A stretch of 47,302 bases of DNA from Setomelanomma holmii (Eukaryota; Ascomycota; Dothideomycetes; Pleosporales; Phaeosphaeriaceae): assembly GCA_010015745.1 (NCBI GenBank), contig ML978328.1, forward strand, positions 1-47,302, given 5' to 3'. Below are positions 1-10,127 of this stretch, one piece after another (the first letter of the stretch is position 1; each line of letters begins with the position of its first letter). The notes beneath the pieces were generated by a model. The model made no database searches, was not told where the DNA came from, and worked only from the letters and a program-made list of their open reading frames with translations. Both the position numbers and the translations under genes were made by a program.

Positions 1-241
1 GTACTGCCCCAGGTTCCTTCCCATCTTCTAGCACTAGTACCAGGTTAGGCTTAGCGCCCTTTCCTCTCTCTCTCGTGTATATAGACCTCTCACTCAATAG
101 GCCGAATACTACATCATGATTCTCCCCACATGGTCCTACTGACATTACACAATATCACAAATTCCCGATACCGTCGCCAAAATTCTCTCTGCATCTGAAC
201 CAAATCTACGTGTTCACTCCGAGTTCGTCTGCAGTCTCAGC

Positions 242-1691
242 ATGCCGTCGCAATCTGTGATTGTCTTGGCCAATCCCCGGCAACGTTGCGGCGGACATCG
301 GTCATCGCAACACCATGCACACCCGTCCTCCTCAAGCGCAACAGACGGATGTTATTCAACTTCTAAACCTGGAACGGAAAGCGATACGACATCAAAGAAG
401 TTTATAGTCGATTTCGTAAAGAACTATGCGAAATAGCTCAATGGAGAAAGACTTTGTTGGCTGCAAATGAGGGTTTAGGGTCCAGCACCAATGCACAGAA
501 AGCGGTGAATGCTCAGCGAGTGTTGACGGCCTGGTCGCACCTGTACGCTGGCATGCGGGTCTTGCCTCTAGCATGTCTCAGTGCAGAATCGTCGGCTCTC
601 GGCTTTCTCTTGCAGACTATGCCTGCCAGCGTCGTTGCTCGTTTCTCAGATGTATTTGACGCTATCATTGGGCTGGAGCATGAGATACAAGGTCTCATAT
701 GGGCGTTAGAAAGGCTCTCGACAATGAAACAAGACCTGGAGAGTGGTCTTCCTAGTGCTACGAATGATATATCATCTTTTCAGAGCATAGCGGCTCTAAG
801 GGAATGTGAGAATAAAAACCGAATCTTGAACAAGTCTCTCCGATTGAAGTCCAAAGCAGGCCGTCGCATTTCAGTACGGACATCTTGACGGCAGTTTTGA
901 TCGCACCCGGGCCTATGTCAAAAAGTCAGCCTTACTTGACAGCCATTCTGCGACCTTGATATCCATGGATGCGAACCCGGTGCAATGGTTCAGATTTGGC
1001 CTGGCTTTTGCTATGTGGCGAAGGAGGAAAGCGATAAAGCGGTGCAGGGAGGAGTTGTACATCGCGACCTAAATTTCCGACATTATATTTTAGGACCGCC
1101 AGCGCGAAGAAGTTCCGGACCGAGTGGTTCGCCATCTTTCAAATGTATTCGAACCACTGGGCCTTCGAAAAGGCAGACTCAGAGGAAGAACATGAGCAGC
1201 TGCAGCAGCTCTTGGTCGATTGGCAGACAATCCAAAACTACAAAATCTACGTAAGAACAGATCTTGTCACGGACCGCGAGATACAACTTAGCAGAGAGCT
1301 GTTCACACAAACTTCTACGCTACCCTCATATGATCTGCGAAAATCTATCTCCCGAGCGTCAGAAGAGAGGTAATCGAATCCTCCTGGTTTGCAACGACGC
1401 AAGCGATCGGGTGCACAATTGGAAGACAACATACCACGGAACATCACCATCAGCAAGCCTGACAGAAAGCATAGAATGCTCATAAATACTTCCCTCACAT
1501 TGCTCCAAAGTACGCGTGACCGCCAAGTATGGCGTTACCACTCTGATTCAAGACCCGAGGAATGGAACAAATGAAGCAAGATGCGGGAGCATAAGGAACT
1601 ATCAGAAATCCAGAGCGAATGGCAAGAACATCTCAGGAACTTGAAATCATGCTGTGGGAAAAGGACACGCATGACAAGGGCACAACTATAA
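242..1691 (+). pseudogene. Remnant of an unrecognised protein gene broken by frameshifts
   Basis: Protein-like reading continues along the strand but keeps changing frame. An ATG frame opens at 242. A helical, charged stretch around 327-404 (LLNLERKAIRHQRS) hits a TAG at 405, while the next frame from 403 goes on as YSRFRKELCEIAQWRKTLL and stays open to 888. From about 860 a third frame carries DGSFDRTRAYVKKSALL through WRRRKAIKRCREEL to a TAA near 1070. From 1083 another frame reads FRTASAKKFRTEWFAIF up to 1373, and a glutamate-rich helix follows at 1581-1691. A 40-nt GT-AG stretch at 1054-1093 could remove one break, but the shifts near 405 and 870 have no splice signals. I do not recognise the family. 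It is either an old pseudogene or a stretch with sequencing errors. Confidence is fair that it was coding and low for its extent. Confidence 0.4.
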
Positions 1692-2179
1692 GTGAAGCTC
1701 ATGGCCAATTTCCGACTTACGTCCACCATTCTCAACGACATGGCCCACACCGCCCCCCCTTGCCACAAGTCCCAGAATTAGCATGTGTCGCAACAATCCT
1801 ACCACTTCTTCGAGCCGGCTTTCTCTTTCGAGTTTTCCGTGTCTCCCCCGCGTCATCCTCTTCGAGCCGCTAGACATGACCAGGATGCCCGAATGGAAGA
1901 GGCCGCCCGTCATCTATCCAGTGGTCTTCCGTTACTTCACCCAGAAAGGTCCGGAGATGTCTGCCGTTGCGAATAGCAAGTTGCATGAGATTGGTGAGGA
2001 CCAACCAATTGTTAAGCTTTCCAGCTCACTACACGAAATCCAGGTTTTCAAAGGAAAGGCGAAGTCCCTCAAGTAGTGCATACCTGGAGTTCCATGGTCG
2101 AAATCTTGAACCTTGCTGAGCTAGTCTTCCAACAACGTTCAGGGACCCTAGCACGTCTGCGTTTGGGAACCATGCATCC
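1692..2179. other. No convincing gene
   Basis: A 98-codon open frame at 1783-2076 reads protein-like only near its end (YPVVFRYFTQKG). It could be the tail of the broken upstream gene, but it joins to nothing without another frame change. No repeat, RNA gene or clear promoter was seen. Confidence 0.3.
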
Positions 2180-3148
2180 TATCCCCTATCCTTGTTGATC
2201 GTCGTTCACGTGCACGGTCAACACTTCGAGGCTTCTCAAATTGAAATCGCGGACACCCTGCATCCCAGGTGGGCCTGAACGGACTACAAAGTTCTAGATT
2301 GGTGCCGACAGCTCGCGGAGGTTAGGATGTGCTTTGACGAGTGACTCTAGGGTTCGATTGTATATTTCGTCCTCTGTCGCGACACGGGCAAGTTGTCCTT
2401 TTGTGCATGCGGGAACCATGCTTCATATCCGGTCTGTCCAGAGCGGACTGACATCGTCAAGTACTTCAAATAACTCATGTTGTCTGCACTAACAGTGTTT
2501 CGGTGGGGAGCCACGTATCTGTGCCGATAATTTACGAAGGCGCCGTTGTCGCACAAGTAAAATGCCAATGTATTGTCGTCGATCTCGCGTGCTATTGTGA
2601 AATTTCGAAGTACATCCACTGGTAAGGAGGCAACGAGTTGAAGAAGCCTCAAATCCGTGGTATCTTGCGGTAAGTTTGAAAATCCAGCGTGAAGAGCTCT
2701 CATTTCATCGAAGACACCTCCTATTGCGGACTTAAAAAGTGAGTCGAATTCACGCTTGTTCTGAGCACTAGTACGTAGATCGGTCTTGAGGTGGCGCCGC
2801 AGTACTGAGCCGGCCAAAATGTTCCAGTTTACTGGTCAACTGAAGGTTCTTCAGGGCTTTGGGTGGTAACTGTCTTACGGTCAGTACAATGGCGTGAGGG
2901 TGACTTGGAACAGCATATACAGACGTTCGCGGAGCGTGTGTATCCTCAGATTACTTTTCTGGCTCCACGTTGCCCACACAGCATCGTGCAAGATATACCC
3001 GCTCTCTTGACTTGCGACTTCTCTGCTCAGTTGAAGTGTGCAACTTATCGTGGCAGGAGCTCATGAATGTCATGCATGGAAATTGACACACTTGTACACA
3101 GATCCTGAGCAACATCTCAGGTGGCAATTTGGCGTTGTGGTCGACCAT
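2180..3148 (-). pseudogene. Degenerate F-box protein gene
   Basis: The ATG at 3148 opens MVDHNAKLPPEMLLRICVQ. Removing a GT-AG stretch at 2870-3091 (222 nt, ending gtaagacag) joins this to LPPKALKNLQLTSK, which together gives a clean F-box, the Skp1-binding motif of SCF ubiquitin ligases. Just after LTSK the frame breaks. The continuation (NILAGSVLRRHLKTDL and then a helical region with LRLLQLVASLP) lies in another frame that stays open to 2347. The sequence then shifts again near 2390, where ARVATEDEIYNRTLESLV and AHPNLRELSAP read on, followed by VRDFNLRSLEVLTVHVND beyond one more stop. The downstream part resembles the leucine-rich, LRR-like body of fungal F-box proteins. At least two frameshifts and one stop make a working product unlikely. 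The call as an F-box relic is firm; the exact limits are not. Confidence 0.6.
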
Positions 3149-3496
3149 TGAACCGTAGCGCAGTTTTGTATTTCAGTCGACTGTAGAGGTGGAGTGGCTT
3201 GTGGGAGGGGGCGTTTAGGGCCTTACGTGTATCGGAGGTCCGCAAGTTATATCGCTTCCGTTTTGTGGCAGGAATGTCACAGAAGGAGCATGACGACCCG
3301 CCGATGTGAGTTTGACTGGTAAGGGAACGAGATAGATGGAATATACTACAGCTTATCAGATCTTGAACTTGGGTATCCAAAGAAGTAAGGCAGGGCATGG
3401 AACGCACTGGTCCATGAAGCTTGTCCATATCGAAAGTCCTTTTGAGGGCCATTGCGCTGCCGATACCGAGCGCCGATCACATACTCGCTGCTGTTG
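3149..3496. other. Intergenic, between F-box relic and RNase H1 stop
   Basis: This stretch holds the 3' flank of the ribonuclease H1 gene and the 5' flank of the F-box relic, both on the minus strand. A 111-codon minus-strand open frame here shows no family features. I see no repeat or RNA gene. Confidence 0.3.
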
Positions 3497-5079
3497 CTAC
3501 ATAGTGTCCATGCCCTCTTCGGCACTGTCCTTAGACGCGCTGGTCCCGATTTTTGAATCTGGAGGATCGCCGTTCAAAATGTCCATCAAGCGGTCTTGGC
3601 CTTCTTGAGCACCATTCCTTGACAGCTTGGAGGCTGCTAAATCGGGTGGTATCTCAAACTGCGCCAGCGGATCTTCATCGAAGCCCTGCGCAGACTTCTC
3701 GGCTGCTAAAGTGGCGAAAATCTGATCATACTGCTCTGCCTCTTCTCGCTCTTTCCTCTCCTTCATATATGCTTCCAACTCTTCCCGCGATCTAGTTGGC
3801 GTGCTTAGAGTCGCCGAATTCGATTTTGCATTACGAAGCTCGGGTGTGCTATAGCGCGAGCCTTGAACGGCCAATTGGTCAGCAGCGATGTTGCCTGGGT
3901 CATTGGCATGTCCTTTGATCCACTTGAAGTTGCTCTTCGCCCGACACATCTCGCGTTCCCGTATACGAGCAAGAATCGGCTCAATCAGCTCCTTATTCTC
4001 AACAGCCTTGCCGGAAGAAGACTTCCAGTTATTCTTCTCCCAGTTGTGGAACCACTCAGTGAGGCACTTGATAGCGTAGTTTGAGTCTGTGTGGATGAGG
4101 ACGGAGCGGTCGATGGGAACGTGATCCAGGGCGCGGGCGACTGCTGTCAGTTCGGCGCGTTGATTTGTTTGACGCTCTCCTCGTAAAGGTTCGGAGATGT
4201 TTCTGTCCGTCATGTCAGCACCGCAGGTAGATTTGAATCGGCGACTAACCTCGAATCATTGGGACCAAAGTAGACACCTACTCCGCCCACAGCACCAAGC
4301 TGGCCATTGCCCAGGGAGCTGCCGTCCGTGTAGACATTGATCACACCAGTAAAGTCACCAGTGGGTTGTCGCTTGGTACGATTGAGCTCCTCCCCAGTCT
4401 TGTACCTAATATTGCCTGTCTCTGGGTCGAGTTTCAGGGCAGGGTCGAAACCGTCTTCAGCACCCGGTGGTAATGGACCAAAGCCGGGATCCCATTCAGT
4501 ATCTCCATTCGTGAGTGCGGGCGTCGCATCCTCACTCAGCTTCTGCTTCTTTGGTGTATTGTCCCCAACCTTGCATCCCTTCCCGGCCGCCAGCGATGAC
4601 GTCTCAGAGAGGTCACCTCGTAGACTGATTGGAATACTGGCGTCGCGCTTGAACTCGTTCACGAATGCTTGCGCCTCTTCGCGCGTGGCGAAACTCTTGT
4701 GCTTCGCGCCTGGGCAATTCTTAGTCTGCGCTTGTACGCTAGCATAATTTGTGTAGACCCCAGGCACATGTCCGACTGCGACGCCATAGAACTTGTTGGA
4801 CTTGCTCGACTTGGAAGCTGAGCCATTCGTGCCTTTCATGAACGACTCTGCTTCGGTTAGGGTTGGAAAGCTCTTGTCTGATGCGCATTAGGCATTGTTG
4901 ATGAGCACGAAAGGGGCAGACATACATTCTGCACTGATGCCATCCACTTGCACCTTGCAATCATCCCAGCTGTAGTATATGCCTGGCGTGCGTCCCTTTC
5001 TGACCGCATAAAACTTGGGCGAGCTCCTCTTGCGCTTCCCATTCGACGTGTTCGAAGTTATCGACATTGCGTCCGTCAT
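3497..5079 (-). CDS. RNH1: Ribonuclease H1 with two hybrid-binding domains
   Basis: This enzyme cuts the RNA strand of RNA-DNA hybrids, removing R-loops and primers in the nucleus and possibly mitochondria. Three exons, 5079-4926, 4877-4250 and 4202-3497, give 495 residues. Intron 1 (4878-4925) has a gtatgt donor and a ctaat branch; intron 2 (4203-4249) has a gttagt donor. Joining exon 1 to exon 2 yields YKSFPTLTEAESF, the second half of a canonical RNase H1 hybrid-binding domain, which supports this start. Domain 1 is about residues 22-66 (KFYAVRKGRTPGIY) and domain 2 about 80-124 (KFYGVAVGHVPGVY). The catalytic domain runs from about 230 to 375, with the acidic residues D236 (YTDGSS), E278 (NQRAEL), D300 (HTDSN) and D369, and the loop histidine in WIKGHAND. 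A charged tail of about 115 residues follows. An open frame extends upstream to 5625 but has no matching domain, so the ATG at 5079 is preferred. Confidence 0.93.
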
Positions 5080-5865
5080 TGTCAATGCCTCTGGAAAGGC
5101 CGTTGCAAGGTCGTCTTCTGTGGTCGGACGAGATTGTTGGAGACTAGCGAGATGGATGTGTACGTAGGCTGGAGGAGTGGGATAAAATGGCGAGAGCGAG
5201 GTTCCGGATAGTCTTCCAGAAGAATTGACGCGATAGTGAGCGCGTTGTATCTGACTAGTAGAACCAGTCAGCTCATCTGCCCAGCGCAGAGCGACTGGAG
5301 CTTGTGAAGGCGCGAGCGTACCGCTGTTGATGAGCTGTCTTAACACGACGTGCAAATTGGACAGCAATACCCTGAAAGCGCAGTCCCATTCAGCGACGAA
5401 GAGATGCTCATCGAGTGTGGACGGCCTATCATTAGTTTGACGCTTGTTGCTCTTGTGAGCGCGTCTCCAGATGGTATTGCGGGGAGCTTCGGGGGTGCTT
5501 GGACCACCATTGTGTGGGTTAGCAGGAAGTCGCGACAGTGAGACACCTCTTCGAAGCCTGCCTTTCCACGGTATGTCTTGAGCGTAATTTTTGGGTCCTT
5601 GTATATCACCCGACCCATGCGTCACGAAGTTTCCTTCTTGGTGTGAGCACTCAGCCTTGAAAGAGCCTCTCAGCCCAGATAGCGAGATCTTGGCGTGCAG
5701 GCATGCTCAATTGACGCGATCTTGCGGTCGTCTGGCTCATCTACCTAAACGCCACACGCCATTGACAATTCGAACGTCGACGCAACGGAATTGCATTGCT
5801 CCTCCCGCACCAAGAAGTCGCTTTCCATTTAAGTCAATCGCTCTTCATTCCACGCATTTGCCAGC
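5080..5865. other. Divergent intergenic region, RNase H1 / DUF202 protein
   Basis: The region holds the 5' flanks of two divergently transcribed genes. Long minus-strand open frames that run in phase with ribonuclease H1 (to 5625) have no recognisable domain. No repeat or RNA gene was seen. Confidence 0.35.
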
Positions 5866-6407
5866 ATGTTTGAGGTAGGTACTGACCAACCATATATCGG
5901 CGAATCCCTCATACTCATTCGCATAGGGACGACATGTAGCCGATAGATACCGCCTGCGTATGCATCGCGCGCAGTCTGTTGTACTGACCAGCTCCGAGCT
6001 CGTCGAAATTCGCGCGGCCCAAAGAACGTTTGAAGGTGCCTACATTCGCACCGCAATCGGCCAATTCTCTTTTGCCCTCATCGTCTTGAAGATCTTCACG
6101 GCTGAATTCTACTCGATTGGGGCGCTGTTCGCAGTCTACGGTGCGGGGATCTTGTTCATCAGTCTGTTCAGGCGACAGCAAGGTATGTTTGTCCGGAACA
6201 CGAGTATAGGCTGTTTGAGCCAGCCGTCGTTGACGATTATGACGCTGATGGCGAACAGGAAACAAGCAGTTCTTTTCCGAAGTCGGCGAAGATGGATTGC
6301 ATCGCAAGAAATTCAAAACTAGTGGAAACGTGGTATCTGTACTGACAGCGCTGAGTATCGCTGCATACATCTCGCTCCTGGTGCTCACACTCAGACTGGA
6401 GACATGA
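5866..6407 (+). CDS. Small DUF202-family membrane protein
   Basis: The gene was assembled from short exons, 5866-5874, 5975-6182 and 6259-6407, giving 121 residues. The 76-nt intron at 6183-6258 (gtatgt...aacag) is well supported because the joined protein reads smoothly: RRQQG then NKQFFSEVGEDG. The first intron (5875-5974, gtaggt...gcgcag) gives the start MFESVVLTSSELVEIR. The alternative is a two-exon model starting at the ATG at 5960 (MHRAQSVVLTSS, 123 residues). The family mark is AAQRTFEGAYIRTAIGQF, the DUF202 pattern of a basic, amphipathic start leading into a membrane helix. Three hydrophobic segments follow: SFALIVLKIF, the stretch from YSIGALFAVYGAGILFIS, and a C-terminal segment containing VLTALSIAAYISLLVL. 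The role of fungal DUF202 proteins is not established. The gene is divergent from ribonuclease H1. Confidence 0.75.
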
Positions 6408-7380
6408 GCTGGCACGCGCGCTGGTCAGCTCAGAAAGCCATCTGATGTGAGCGCATGTCTTCCACTGTGAACCATGGCGGAAGCCAGCTGCATCGATCCG
6501 CGCCTCACGTTTCAAAACAACTCGACATGCTTGGGCTCTTCCAGCCTGCGCAGCATTCGAGGTAACACGTCCCGCGGCTGGCGTGTCCCATATTATTCGC
6601 CAAGAGCTTGCCGTTGTACCCTGTAGCACTCTGCATACACTGACGTCACTGGCTTTCTCGAAGCTCGCCATTGCCAATTAGCAAATCCAAGCGCACTACG
6701 CGCGAACAGTGAGGCAACGGCTGCAAGGAAGTGTCAAGAGCTTATCTTGCACGGGAGACCTAGAATAGCGCAACAAGAAAGGCTGTGCCGGGCGTGCAGC
6801 GATACTGAGCTTTGTCTGTCGTCTCGAGCTGCCGGGCGAGGCGCGTGTGTGAATGATTGGACTTTCGGGCTTGTGTGGGGGTGGTCCGAATCGAGCAGAG
6901 CAGCAACACAGGCCAAGATGCTGTAACTTAAGCAGCTCGCTCAGATTGAATGTACACCTGGCCGTCAGCTCCGCGCGTGACGGCATACGTATAAGAGTCA
7001 CAATGCGGCGCGACAGGTGCGCGTCTTGCTGGTGCTCCGCTGTCGACTCTTCACATTGACGGATGCATCCATGGTCGCGGCCCCGTCGACATTCCGCCCA
7101 TAAGACAGTGCGCAAACTCTCCGAAGACTCATCCGGCAGGCCTACATAACACGGTCGTCACCGGCTGGTCAACCTGCTTTCTTTTCGACTCCGGCTTGCC
7201 TTCAACCTGCGACAGTCACTCCTGTGACTTCCAAAGCTCACTCCAAAGCTGCACATTCCGAGCATTGGCCCGTGACAGCCTGCGATCGCGCCCTGGACCC
7301 CGAAGCTTGTTCCTGGCTAGCAAGGCCGATATCACCGACCACCGACTCGGAGTCGCCTATAGTGTCACAATAGCGTGCTC
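6408..7380. other. Long 5' flank of the PFK-2/FBPase-2 gene
   Basis: About 970 bases lie between the DUF202 gene and the ATG at 7381. Several short open frames occur on both strands but none has protein-like composition or a partner exon. A long promoter and leader is plausible for a regulated glycolytic enzyme, but I could not assign specific binding sites. Confidence 0.35.
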
Positions 7381-9663
7381 ATGGCGACAATTCCCAGCAC
7401 GCCGATAGTGCCGCTACACCACACTTCCCATCCACGCCGCCGATCTTCAGCCTCATCCTCTGCACCACACACCCGCCGCACCAGCACCCACTCCACCTAC
7501 GCCCGAAACGTTCTCATGAGCAACCTGCGAAGCACCCAGCACGCGCAAAACAAGATCCTCAGCAACGCCGAGCCACCCAGGCCTCACTCCACGACCGGCG
7601 CACTGCCAACGCCTGCACCGCCAAAAGGTGTCCAGGACATCAAAGACTTTGCTGCGCGACATGGCGAACTAAAACCGCCGCCGTACAATGCCACCCTTCC
7701 ACACCCCACCGGCCATGCCATACGCCCGGACGGCGTGGGCATCGCATTGAGCGACACACCTGCGCCGTCACATCCAGGAAGCCCGCGAGAGTACGAGAAT
7801 GCGCTGGACCCCTCCGCGCTCGCTGCTAACATTCACAGCACCCTGACGCGCAACAGCTCAGCGACCTCGACCCCGCGATTACGGCCCACGACGCTCGACA
7901 TTCCCGGCCTCACAAAGTCCAAAGTCTCGCCTGATGGCAAGATTGCACAGCGCGATGTCGGCTCCAAGCTCGTCATCGTCATGGTTGGCCTGCCCGCGCG
8001 GGGCAAGTCGTACATCACAAAGAAGATGGCACGGTACTTGAACTGGCTGCAGCACGACACCAAGATTTTCAATGTTGGAGAGAAGCGCAGAGTCGCTGCG
8101 AGCGGCCACGGTTTCCGACTATCACAAGCAAGCCTCGAAGGGGTGTCGACGGGCGTTCGAGAAGCCCTGGAACAGCACAAAGACAGCCCCGCGCAGATAG
8201 CAGCGAAAATTCTTATCAACGGCGAGTCGGCGCAAGACGATTCGGTGGACCCACTCAACCTGCCGGACCCACTTCAAGGCGATAACTCCGCTGTTGAGGA
8301 TGCACCGCGCGTGGAGGTGACCTCACCAGGTCCCGAAGCGCCGACGCCGAATAACGACGAGAATAACCAAAATGACGACGAGCACATGGACCAATCGGCG
8401 GGCTTCTTCGATCCGTCGAATACCAGGGCTGCGCAGATCCGCGAGCAATGCGCCATGGAGACGCTGGACGACCTGCTGGATTACATACTAAAGGGCAGTG
8501 GGTCGGTGGGCATATTCGATGCGACAAACAGCACATTGGCGCGGAGAAAGCAAATCATGGATAAGATACGGAAACGTGCTGGTCCTGAGCTAAACGTCCT
8601 CTTTGTTGAGAGCGTGTGTCGCGACCAGAGCTTGCTCGAGTCGAACATGCGCCTTAAGCTCTCAGGCCCCGACTACCAGGACAAAGATCCCTTCGCGGCA
8701 TTGGAGGACTTCAAGAAGCGCGTCGCCATTTATGAGAAGAATTACGTTCCGATTGGCGACTACGAGGAGGACAATAATATACCGTACGTGAAAATGGTGG
8801 ATGTGGGAAGGAAGATGATCTCGCACCAGATCAAAGGCTTCCTCGCCGGTCAAGCAGTCTTTTACCTCCTCAACTTCAACCTCGCACCGCGCATGATTTG
8901 GATTACAAGACACGGCGAGTCAATGGACAATGTCGCTGGCAGAATTGGAGGCGACTCGGACCTCAGCGAGAATGGGCAACGCTACGCCAAAGCCATGGCA
9001 CGCTTCGTCGACCGACAGCGCAAAGACTGGGCCGTCCGACAGGCGGACAAGATGGCCAACACACATTTTCCCCCTGTCCCGGGCGACCACACTCCTCCCA
9101 ACCCATACTACGACCACGACTTTGACCACAACAACTTTTGCGTCTGGACCAGTATGCTGAAGCGGAGTATACAGTCTGCGCAGTACTTTTGTGATGAAGA
9201 CTACGAGGTCAAGCAGATGCGTATGCTGGACGAGCTGAATGCAGGCATCATGGAGGGCCTCACATACGACGAGATTCGCACAAAGTATGCAGAAGAATAT
9301 CTGCGACGGCGGCGCGACAAGCTATCATACCGCTATCCTGGGCCTGGTGGTGAAGGCTACCTCGACGTGATCAATCGCATTCGCCCCGTCATTGTCGAGC
9401 TCGAGCGCATGACGGATCACTGCCTGCTAGTCACACATCGGAGCGTGGCGCGCGTTCTCCTAGCCTATTTCCAGGGCCTCAATCGCGAGGACGTGGCTGA
9501 TCTTGACTGTCCATTAGGCATGCTGTACCAGCTCGAGCCCAAGCCATATGGTGTGGAATTCAAGGCTTGGAGATATAATTCGAAAACGGACGACTTTGAC
9601 TATCTCCCCGACTACAAGCTCAGGCGAACACAGGTCCCGCCGAGTCAGCTAGGCTTTGGTTGA
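7381..9663 (+). CDS. PFK26: 6-phosphofructo-2-kinase/fructose-2,6-bisphosphatase
   Basis: This bifunctional cytosolic enzyme makes and breaks down fructose 2,6-bisphosphate, the signal that sets the balance between glycolysis and gluconeogenesis. The gene is a single exon of 760 codons from the ATG at 7381; the open frame two codons earlier begins with GTG. A basic Ser/Thr/Pro-rich N-terminus of about 195 residues precedes the kinase, whose Walker A motif is GLPARGKS at about 203-210. A run of about 104 acidic and polar residues (about 238-341) interrupts the kinase after NVGEKRR, compared with the animal enzyme. The phosphatase domain has RHGES with the phospho-accepting His at about 511, the acidic DELNAG, and the second His (THRSVAR) at about 686. 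Yeast Pfk26 has lost the first His, whereas here it is present, so both activities are plausible. The symbol follows the yeast kinase by similarity only. Confidence 0.93.
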   Translation: MATIPSTPIVPLHHTSHPRRRSSASSSAPHTRRTSTHSTYARNVLMSNLRSTQHAQNKILSNAEPPRPHSTTGALPTPAPPKGVQDIKDFAARHGELKPPPYNATLPHPTGHAIRPDGVGIALSDTPAPSHPGSPREYENALDPSALAANIHSTLTRNSSATSTPRLRPTTLDIPGLTKSKVSPDGKIAQRDVGSKLVIVMVGLPARGKSYITKKMARYLNWLQHDTKIFNVGEKRRVAASGHGFRLSQASLEGVSTGVREALEQHKDSPAQIAAKILINGESAQDDSVDPLNLPDPLQGDNSAVEDAPRVEVTSPGPEAPTPNNDENNQNDDEHMDQSAGFFDPSNTRAAQIREQCAMETLDDLLDYILKGSGSVGIFDATNSTLARRKQIMDKIRKRAGPELNVLFVESVCRDQSLLESNMRLKLSGPDYQDKDPFAALEDFKKRVAIYEKNYVPIGDYEEDNNIPYVKMVDVGRKMISHQIKGFLAGQAVFYLLNFNLAPRMIWITRHGESMDNVAGRIGGDSDLSENGQRYAKAMARFVDRQRKDWAVRQADKMANTHFPPVPGDHTPPNPYYDHDFDHNNFCVWTSMLKRSIQSAQYFCDEDYEVKQMRMLDELNAGIMEGLTYDEIRTKYAEEYLRRRRDKLSYRYPGPGGEGYLDVINRIRPVIVELERMTDHCLLVTHRSVARVLLAYFQGLNREDVADLDCPLGMLYQLEPKPYGVEFKAWRYNSKTDDFDYLPDYKLRRTQVPPSQLGFG

Positions 9664-10127
9664 GGGATGTTTGAGCTAACTTGAGTGGCGTGTATTACTA
9701 TGGTTTCTGGGTGGCATTTTCATCTTCAAGCTTTATGCGGTTGTCGCTTTCAACCTTTTGATGCCTTTACGTTCATCATGTTCCCTCTAGTTGGTGCGGC
9801 ATGGTCTTTTCTTGCTGGGTCCATGACCTGATGCATTGCACGGCGCACACGAGCGAGACGGATACATGGCTGTGGTTTACATGCTTCTTTTGGCTCGATG
9901 CGAGCCGTGTCAAGAACATGATATCACCTGCCTCATGCATCAACAATTAGACATACTCGGACGTTCCAGCCGTCCCTACCTTTGCGTCCCGTATTCTTGA
10001 TGATGGACGTGATGCTGAAGAAACATTCTCATCATTACTCGCTATGGAGTCTATGTCCAAGGGTATAATGCTTGCAAGGTCATCATTCAGCGCCAAATGC
10101 TTCTCAGAACAACAAAACCTCCTTCGC
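9664..10127. other. Convergent 3' flanks
   Basis: The phosphofructokinase gene and the MFS transporter converge here. The stretch is T-rich near 9700-9800 as expected of 3' untranslated DNA. No gene, repeat or RNA was seen. Confidence 0.4.

Noticed and set aside
5080..5625. N-terminal extension of RNase H1 in the same frame
   Set aside because: The extension has no targeting signal or domain. The ATG at 5079 directly precedes the basic segment and first hybrid-binding domain, as in relatives.
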